From Bacteroidales bacterium Bact_16 (GTDB taxonomy: Bacteria; Bacteroidota; Bacteroidia; Bacteroidales; UBA932), in assembly GCA_001602885.1 (NCBI GenBank), contig LUZH01000012.1:1-18168 (forward strand): 18,168 bases of DNA, written 5' to 3'. Positions 13,906 through 18,168 of this stretch are shown piece by piece. How positions within the stretch are numbered: position 1 is the stretch's first letter; every line of letters starts with the position of its first letter. The position numbers and the translations under genes are program-made. Under the pieces are notes generated by a model. The model ran no database searches, was not told the origin of the DNA, and saw only the letters and a program-made list of their open reading frames with translations.

Positions 13906-15306
13906 ATGGCAGCGGGCAACGCGGCTCCGACCGAGCTCGGAACCAGGAAAATCAGCACGCTTCTGCGTCAGTACGCCGTCCCGGGCATCATCGCCCAGAC
14001 GGCGGCTGCGCTTTACAATATGGTCGACAGCGCCTACATCGGCCATATCCCCGGCGTGGGTTCGTCCGCCATCACCGGCCTGGCCGTGACTTTCCCGCTG
14101 ATGAACCTGTCCATCGCGATGGGCACGCTGGTCGGTGTGGGCGCGATGACGCTCATCTCCGTCCTGCTGGGCCAGCGCAACTACCAGGCGGCCCAGAAGG
14201 TGCTCTCCAACGTCCTCACGCTCAACGTCATCATCGGTCTCGTCTTCTCGGTCGTCACCCTGTCGTTCCTGAGTCCGATCCTGCGTTTCTTCGGTGCGAG
14301 CGACGTCACGCTCCCCTTCGCGCGTGACTATATGTCCATCATCCTGGCGGGAAACGCCTTCACGCACCTGTATTTCGGCTTCAACGGCCTGGTCCGGGCG
14401 TCGGGACACCCCCGCGTGGCCATGGGGCTGACCCTGTTCACGGTCATCAGCAACGCCATCCTCGACCCGATCTTCATCTTCGTCCTCGGGATGGGCATCC
14501 GCGGCGCGGCCATCGCGACCGTACTCTGCCAGGTGATGGCGCTTGTCTACACGCTCCGCTTCTTCTCCGACAAGTCGCGCCTGCTGCACTTCAGCAAGCC
14601 GCTCTTCCAGCTGGACTGGCACGTGGCGAAGCAGTCGCTCGCCATCGGCGTGGGCCCGTTCATGATGAACGCCGCCGCCTCGATGGTGGCCCTGTTCATC
14701 AACCAGCAGCTGGGCAAATACGGCGGCGACTTCGCGATCGGCGCCTACGGCATCGTCAACCGCCTGACGATGTTCTTCGTGATGATCAACATGGGCTTCA
14801 GCCAGGGTCTGCAGCCGATCGCCGGCTACAACTACGGCGCCCGCCAATATACCCGTGTCAAGGAAGTCTTCATCCTGACGGCCAAGTGGGAGGTGCTCAT
14901 CACCACACTCTGCTTCCTGATGTCGGAGCTGATTCCGCACCTCGCCGTGCGCATCTTCACCAACGACCCGCAGATGATCGACTTCGCGGCCCGCGGCCTG
15001 CGGATCATGAACTGCGGCTTCGCCCTGGTGGGCTTCGGCATGGTCACGGGCAATTTCTTCCAGTGTTTGGGAATGGTGCGCAAGTCCATCTTCCTGTCCC
15101 TGTCGCGCCAGCTGCTCTTCCTGCTGCCGCTGATCTACACCCTGCCGCTCTGGCTGCAGGAGACGGGGGTCTGGGTCAGTTTCCCGATCTCCGATACGCT
15201 CAACGTCATCATTTCCGTCATCCTGATCGTCCGGCTGTTCCGCAAGTTCGACCGGCTCAAGGACGGCGAGAACCCTGATATCCTCGGCAGTGCCATTCAA
15301 TCCTGA
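13906..15306 (+). CDS. MATE family multidrug/cation antiporter
   Basis: A 466-residue inner-membrane transporter with about 12 hydrophobic helices in two homologous halves. The N-terminal KISTLLRQYAVPGIIAQTAA and the following ALYNMVDSAYIGH, together with LVRASGHPRVAM and FSQGLQPIAGYNYGAR, are typical of MATE/NorM/MepA-like exporters, which use Na+ or H+ gradients to expel organic cations. The substrate cannot be read from sequence. ATG at 13906 lies 4 nt after the lipoprotein stop, and the cytidylate-kinase-like gene follows after 6 nt. Confidence 0.94.
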   Translation: MAAGNAAPTELGTRKISTLLRQYAVPGIIAQTAAALYNMVDSAYIGHIPGVGSSAITGLAVTFPLMNLSIAMGTLVGVGAMTLISVLLGQRNYQAAQKVLSNVLTLNVIIGLVFSVVTLSFLSPILRFFGASDVTLPFARDYMSIILAGNAFTHLYFGFNGLVRASGHPRVAMGLTLFTVISNAILDPIFIFVLGMGIRGAAIATVLCQVMALVYTLRFFSDKSRLLHFSKPLFQLDWHVAKQSLAIGVGPFMMNAAASMVALFINQQLGKYGGDFAIGAYGIVNRLTMFFVMINMGFSQGLQPIAGYNYGARQYTRVKEVFILTAKWEVLITTLCFLMSELIPHLAVRIFTNDPQMIDFAARGLRIMNCGFALVGFGMVTGNFFQCLGMVRKSIFLSLSRQLLFLLPLIYTLPLWLQETGVWVSFPISDTLNVIISVILIVRLFRKFDRLKDGENPDILGSAIQS

Positions 15307-15312
15307 CGCGTT

Positions 15313-15924
15313 ATGGACAAGCACATCATCATCAACATCGGCCGCCAGTTCGGAGCGGGCGGCAAGGGCGTAGCCGACTTGCTCGGCGAGCGCCTGGGCA
15401 TCCCGGTCTATGACAACGAGTTGCTGCAGAAGGCGGCGGAAGAGAGCGGTTTCAGCCCGGCCTTCTTCAAGAAAAGCGACGAGAAGCGGCACCTGTGGCG
15501 CTTCGGCGCCCTTTTCGGCCTGAGCCGTGCGAGCTCCTACGCGCCGTCGGCCATCGACGGCACGGAGCTGTTCAAGTTCCAGAGCCAGGCGATCCGCGAC
15601 ATCGCCCAGAAGGGCAGCGCCATCTTTGTGGGCCGCGCCTCCGACTATGTCCTGCGGGACATGGAGTGCCTGGACGTGTTCATCTGCGCCCCGATGGAGG
15701 CCCGCGTCAAGCGGGTGTGCGAGCGGACGGGAATGTCGGCCGAAGAGGCCGAGAAATTCATCGCCAGGAAGGAGAAGGCGCGCAGCGACTACTACAACTT
15801 CTTCACCTTCGGCAACTGGGGCGTGGCGTCAAACTATGACCTCTGCCTGGACTCCTCCCTGCTGGGTCTGGAAGGAGCGGCAGAGGTCATCATCGATTTC
15901 GGCCGCCGCGCGGGGCTGCTCTAG
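15313..15924 (+). CDS. Cytidylate kinase-like family protein
   Basis: A 203-residue cytoplasmic P-loop protein of the cytidylate-kinase-like family (PF13189 type). Residues 5-18 (IIINIGRQFGAGGKG) form the modified phosphate-binding loop. GSAIFVGRASDYVLRD and the later FICAPMEARVKRVCERTGMS match the family's core and lid-side segments. Canonical Cmk is a different, more conserved subfamily, so this may phosphorylate another nucleoside monophosphate or an unrelated substrate. It is last in the plus-strand unit and converges on the barrel-like gene with 22 nt between stops. Confidence 0.87.
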   Translation: MDKHIIINIGRQFGAGGKGVADLLGERLGIPVYDNELLQKAAEESGFSPAFFKKSDEKRHLWRFGALFGLSRASSYAPSAIDGTELFKFQSQAIRDIAQKGSAIFVGRASDYVLRDMECLDVFICAPMEARVKRVCERTGMSAEEAEKFIARKEKARSDYYNFFTFGNWGVASNYDLCLDSSLLGLEGAAEVIIDFGRRAGLL

Positions 15925-15946
15925 CCCTCCGCCCGGCACAGGCGGC

Positions 15947-16546
15947 TTACAGCGCCAGACCGAGATGCAGGCCGACCGACGGACCGATGGTCGGGCCGAA
16001 GAAAACGTTGGACTTGCCCCACAGGCGGATGGACAGGCCCGGCTGCCAGGAGAGATACCAGTTGAGTTCCCCCGCCTTCGGATTTCCGTCAATGACAGCC
16101 CCGTCCACTTTGTAGGCATAGGAGCCGCCGACCATCACGTCGCTGTACAAGGAAATGCGGCGCGTCCGGTCCAGGGGGATATAGTGGCGGTGATAGAGAT
16201 AGAAATTCCACCGGTACTGATGGGCGGGATTGGCGTCGATATACTGCCAGCCATGCCCCACACCCAGGCCGAACACCTTGTTCGGGCTCGTCCGGATGCC
16301 GGCGGTCAGGTCCGCGGCCATGTAATAGAACATGCCGTTGGCCCGTACGCTGAATTCGGGTTTCCAGTACTTGCGCCCCTCGGCGGACAGGTGCGCCTTG
16401 ACCTCCTCGAAATAATTCCCGGCCACGAAATTGGGCGTTTCGAAATTCAGCTTGTCGCCGACGACCGTGGACGTCGTGTCAGCCGTCTGGGCAAAAGCGG
16501 GAACCAGGATCATGAGCGCGGAAAGGATAGTGATCAGATGTTTCAT
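15947..16546 (-). CDS. Small exported barrel-like envelope protein, unknown function
   Basis: A 199-residue protein with a signal peptide (about 1-19, MKHLITILSALMILVPAFA). The mature part alternates hydrophobic and polar residues and is rich in Tyr, Trp and Gly (FSVRANGMFYYMAADLTAGI, GLGVGHGWQYID, WNFYLYHRHYI, LNWYLSWQPGLSIRLW, FFGPTIGPSVGLHLGLAL). These look like amphipathic beta-strands of a small outer-membrane barrel. I do not recognise a family with confidence. It starts 12 nt after the upstream gene's stop, so it is probably the fourth gene of the second ECF operon and a candidate output of that sigma factor. Confidence 0.66.
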   Translation of the reverse strand: MKHLITILSALMILVPAFAQTADTTSTVVGDKLNFETPNFVAGNYFEEVKAHLSAEGRKYWKPEFSVRANGMFYYMAADLTAGIRTSPNKVFGLGVGHGWQYIDANPAHQYRWNFYLYHRHYIPLDRTRRISLYSDVMVGGSYAYKVDGAVIDGNPKAGELNWYLSWQPGLSIRLWGKSNVFFGPTIGPSVGLHLGLAL

Positions 16547-16558
16547 AGTATTGTGGTT

Positions 16559-17002
16559 TTATTGTTTGTCGAACATGGAACGGAGGTCCGCCAGGGTGGC
16601 GCTGCCCTCCAGGTACAGGATGGTGATAACCCAGGCGGGGCCTTCCGGACGGGCCTGGTAGCAGAGGTAACGGTGGGTCTTCCCCCGCCCGGCGGGTTGG
16701 ACCAGGGCGTAAGTGAGGAGGTCCCCGGTCATTTCCGTCTCGGCGGATATCGCCGCCTCTGCGTCGGCTTTCACCAACGCAGCCACTTCCAGGGCCGTTT
16801 TCTTGTCGACCTGGAACCGGACGCTGCGGTAGAAGTCAAGTTTGTAGGTGGTCATGCTGCTCCCGCGGACCTCCGTCCGGACCATGCGTTCGGAAGGGAT
16901 GACCCGTCCCCGGAAGATGGCGTTGCTGTTCAAGCCCCGCTGGGCGAAGGCCGCTCCGGATGTCAGGAGCAGAGCCAACAGGAAAAGAAGTAATTTTTTC
17001 AT
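16559..17002 (-). CDS. Secreted DUF6108-like protein in the ECF operon
   Basis: A 147-residue protein with a clear signal peptide (about 1-21, MKKLLLFLLALLLTSGAAFA). The mature part has YKLDFYRSVRF near the middle and WVITILYLEGSATLADLRSMF at the end. This arrangement recalls the DUF6108 proteins that follow sigma/anti-sigma pairs in Bacteroides; the match is from memory and may be wrong at family level. Function is unknown. The start is ATG at 17000-17002, overlapping the anti-sigma stop as ATGA, so it is translationally coupled to the regulator. Confidence 0.68.
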   Translation of the reverse strand: MKKLLLFLLALLLTSGAAFAQRGLNSNAIFRGRVIPSERMVRTEVRGSSMTTYKLDFYRSVRFQVDKKTALEVAALVKADAEAAISAETEMTGDLLTYALVQPAGRGKTHRYLCYQARPEGPAWVITILYLEGSATLADLRSMFDKQ

Positions 17003-17415
17003 CGCCGGAACATTTCTATGAGGTTTGTTTCGGCGGGCGATTCGCCCGCAAAAAAGTCCGCCAGCGAAGCGTCCACGGACGCCATGATCTGCTCGCTGTC
17101 GGTTGAAGTTTCTCCGTAAGCATAAAGGACGCACAGATCGCTTCCTGTCCCCTTGTTGCGGGAGACGATCCCGACGGACAGGAGGATGACGAGAGCGGCC
17201 GCGACGGCGGCCCAGGCATAGGCCAGGCGCGGCCGCACCTGGCGGTGCGTGCGCTGCCGGCCGATGGACAGGTAGCCCAGCACGCCCCGCAGTTCCTCGA
17301 ATGCGGGATCGTCCGTCCTGGCGGCGTACCGGGCAAGCTTCCGCTCCTCTGCCGGGGTGGTCTCACCTTCCCAGTAGCGCTGCATCAAGGCTGTGTATTT
17401 CTCTTTATCTGTCAT
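16999..17415 (-). CDS. Single-pass anti-sigma factor, Bacteroidetes type
   Basis: A 138-residue protein. The N-terminal RYWEGETTPAEERKLARYAA (residues 13-32) is the usual opening helix pair of Bacteroidetes membrane anti-sigma factors, without the zinc-binding His/Cys set. One membrane helix follows at about 64-84 (LAYAWAAVAAALVILLSVGIV) with a short extracytoplasmic tail. The gene starts inside the end of the sigma gene (11-nt overlap) and ends on the start of the DUF6108-like gene. The sigma partner is almost certainly the upstream ECF factor. Confidence 0.8.
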   Translation of the reverse strand: MTDKEKYTALMQRYWEGETTPAEERKLARYAARTDDPAFEELRGVLGYLSIGRQRTHRQVRPRLAYAWAAVAAALVILLSVGIVSRNKGTGSDLCVLYAYGETSTDSEQIMASVDASLADFFAGESPAETNLIEMFRR

Positions 17416-17884
17416 CTTTCAGTGCATTTCTAAGTGTTTTGCGGGCGCGGGAGAGCTGCATCCTCGCCGCGGCCGGCTCCATGCCGAGTTCCCGCGCTAT
17501 GTCTTCCAGGGTCCGCCCGCCGTATTCTTTCTCCTCCAGGATGTATCGCTGCACCTCGGTCAGTTCCGACTCGATCTTGCGGTGCATGGCGGCGTAGGCC
17601 TCCTCCTTGTCGTCCGCGTCCGGCGGCGCTTCCGCGATATCCGCTTCCAGCGGGAACGGGTGCCGTCGTCTCCTTTCATTGAGGCTGGCGTTCCGGACCG
17701 TCCGGACCAGCAGGGCTGCGGCTTCCTGTTCGGACTGCAGCGGATACTGCTTCCGCCAGAGCCGCACGAAGCTTTCCTGCAGGACATCCTCGGCGCCGTC
17801 CGGATCGAGCAGCACGCGCACGGATATCCCCTTCAGCTTCTGCCGAAGCCTGACAAACGCGTCAGTCAGGAAATCATTCATCAT
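17405..17884 (-). CDS. ECF-type RNA polymerase sigma factor (second)
   Basis: A 159-residue ECF sigma factor. Region 2 covers about residues 10-45 (VRVLLDPDGAEDVLQESFVRLW). Region 4 is at about 108-155 (LTEVQRYILEEKEYGGRTLE, then DIARELGMEPAAARMQLSRARKTL). Two adjacent ATG codons (17882-17884 and 17879-17881) could each start translation; I use the first. The linker carries a strongly acidic stretch (PPDADDKEEAY). It begins a four-gene operon with the anti-sigma, the DUF6108-like protein and the small barrel-like protein. Upstream is a motif shared with the other ECF operon in this window. Confidence 0.92.
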   Translation of the reverse strand: MMNDFLTDAFVRLRQKLKGISVRVLLDPDGAEDVLQESFVRLWRKQYPLQSEQEAAALLVRTVRNASLNERRRRHPFPLEADIAEAPPDADDKEEAYAAMHRKIESELTEVQRYILEEKEYGGRTLEDIARELGMEPAAARMQLSRARKTLRNALKDDR

Positions 17885-17918
17885 TGCAGCTACCGTTGTC
17901 GTTTTTTGTGCCGTTCAC

Positions 17919-17951
17919 TCTATATAACACGGCCGAAGGTGAAATGTAACA
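17919..17951 (-). promoter_or_regulatory. Candidate ECF-type promoter upstream of the second sigma gene
   Basis: On the minus strand TGTTACA (17945-17951), 14 nt, then GTGTTATATAGA (17919-17930), 34 nt before the ATG. Both boxes and the spacing match the motif before the first ECF gene (9943-9975). It also loosely resembles a sigma-70 promoter (TGTTAC, 17 nt, GTTATA), so the sigma class is not settled. Confidence 0.42.
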
Positions 17952-17992
17952 AAAAAAACAGAAACTGCCGCCCGAAAAGGGTGGCAGTTTCT
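17951..17992 (-). terminator. Intrinsic terminator after pta
   Basis: On the minus strand AGAAACTGCCACCC, a 5-nt loop, GGGCGGCAGTTTCT, then TGTTTTTTTT. The 14-bp stem has one G-U pair. It starts 23 nt after the pta stop and isolates the second ECF operon from the upstream gene. Confidence 0.92.
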
Positions 17993-18015
17993 ATCGGATA
18001 CAGGGAAAATGCCTG

Positions 18016-18168
18016 CTATTTCGCATCCATCGCCTGGCAGGCGGTGATCGCGATCATCTTGTAGACGTCGTCCACGGAGCAGCCGCGGCTCAGGTCGTTG
18101 ACCGGACGGGCGATGCCCTGGAGGATGGGGCCGATGGCGTCGGCGTTGCCGAGGCGCTGGACCAGCTT
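18016..18168 (-). CDS. pta: Phosphate acetyltransferase, C-terminal fragment (cut by window edge)
   Basis: The last 50 codons of a gene whose 5' part lies beyond the window. The translation [20 protein letters not shown], then [20 protein letters not shown] and ITACQA, is the conserved C-terminus of phosphate acetyltransferase, which interconverts acetyl-CoA and acetyl phosphate in acetate metabolism. ackA, its usual partner, is not in view. The last residues are MDAK, then TAG at 18016-18018. Confidence 0.9.
   Translation of the reverse strand, partial: KLVQRLGNADAIGPILQGIARPVNDLSRGCSVDDVYKMIAITACQAMDAK

Noticed and set aside
13666..15492. A 608-codon open frame antisense to the FKBP lipoprotein and MATE genes
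   Set aside because: Low-complexity translation rich in Asp, Glu, Arg and His without a domain, a known artefact of GC-rich coding DNA; the plus-strand MATE and FKBP frames are clearly real.
15929..15945. Hairpin CCGCC-CGGCACA-GGCGG between the convergent stops as a bidirectional terminator
   Set aside because: Stem of only 5 bp and no T-run on either strand.
15947..16546. Assignment of the barrel-like protein to DUF3575
   Set aside because: The motifs I remember for DUF3575 are not visible; only a generic small outer-membrane barrel pattern is supported.
1..18168. CRISPR array, integrase, transposase, tRNA or rRNA
   Set aside because: No regularly spaced repeats, no recombinase or transposase motifs and no RNA-gene signatures seen on either strand.

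Overview
The window looks like chromosomal DNA from a high-GC member of the Bacteroidales, for example a Rikenellaceae/Alistipes- or Cryptobacteroides-like gut lineage; the genus is an inference. The evidence is a set of Bacteroidetes-restricted families (GLPGLI, DUF3822 next to rsmD, DUF2807/GIN-domain protein, an outer-membrane barrel with a CarboxypepD_reg domain), Bacteroidetes-type promoters (TTTG, about 19 nt, TAnnTTTG), and few Shine-Dalgarno sequences. No tRNA, rRNA, CRISPR array or transposase was seen, and no stretch longer than 300 bases lacks a gene.

Layout. (1) 1-2665, minus strand: mazG, a GNAT-like protein and prfA (cut by the window start). (2) 2713-3909, plus strand: an acetyl-CoA hydrolase/transferase-family CoA-transferase, divergent from mazG across a compact double promoter. 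(3) 3906-7894, minus strand: an accessory-looking cassette with a 71-residue exported, very acidic Cys/Trp-rich peptide, a GLPGLI-family periplasmic protein and an 876-residue outer-membrane barrel. The upstream part is AT-rich and carries two near-consensus promoters and an intergenic hairpin. (4) 8006-9923, minus strand: an ECF sigma factor, a one-helix membrane protein (probable anti-sigma) and a DUF2807 protein. (5) 9988-11680, minus strand: a membrane-anchored protein, a short DUF3822 protein and rsmD. (6) 11783-15924, plus strand: a tightly packed unit of NrnA-like DHH phosphoesterase, FKBP-type lipoprotein, MATE exporter and cytidylate-kinase-like protein. (7) 15947-17884, minus strand: a second ECF operon with sigma, anti-sigma, a secreted DUF6108-like protein and a small barrel-like exported protein. 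(8) 18016-18168, minus strand: the C-terminus of phosphate acetyltransferase (pta), followed by a strong terminator.

The most interesting part is the peptide/GLPGLI/outer-membrane-barrel cassette. All three products carry export signals. The peptide gene and the GLPGLI-barrel pair have separate strong-looking housekeeping promoters with a hairpin between them, which would suit an abundant small product and less abundant partners. I do not recognise the peptide. The second interesting point is that the two ECF operons share an upstream motif with identical spacing, TGYWACA-N14-GYGTTATAWAGA, which differs from the housekeeping promoters here and may be an ECF-type or shared regulatory promoter.
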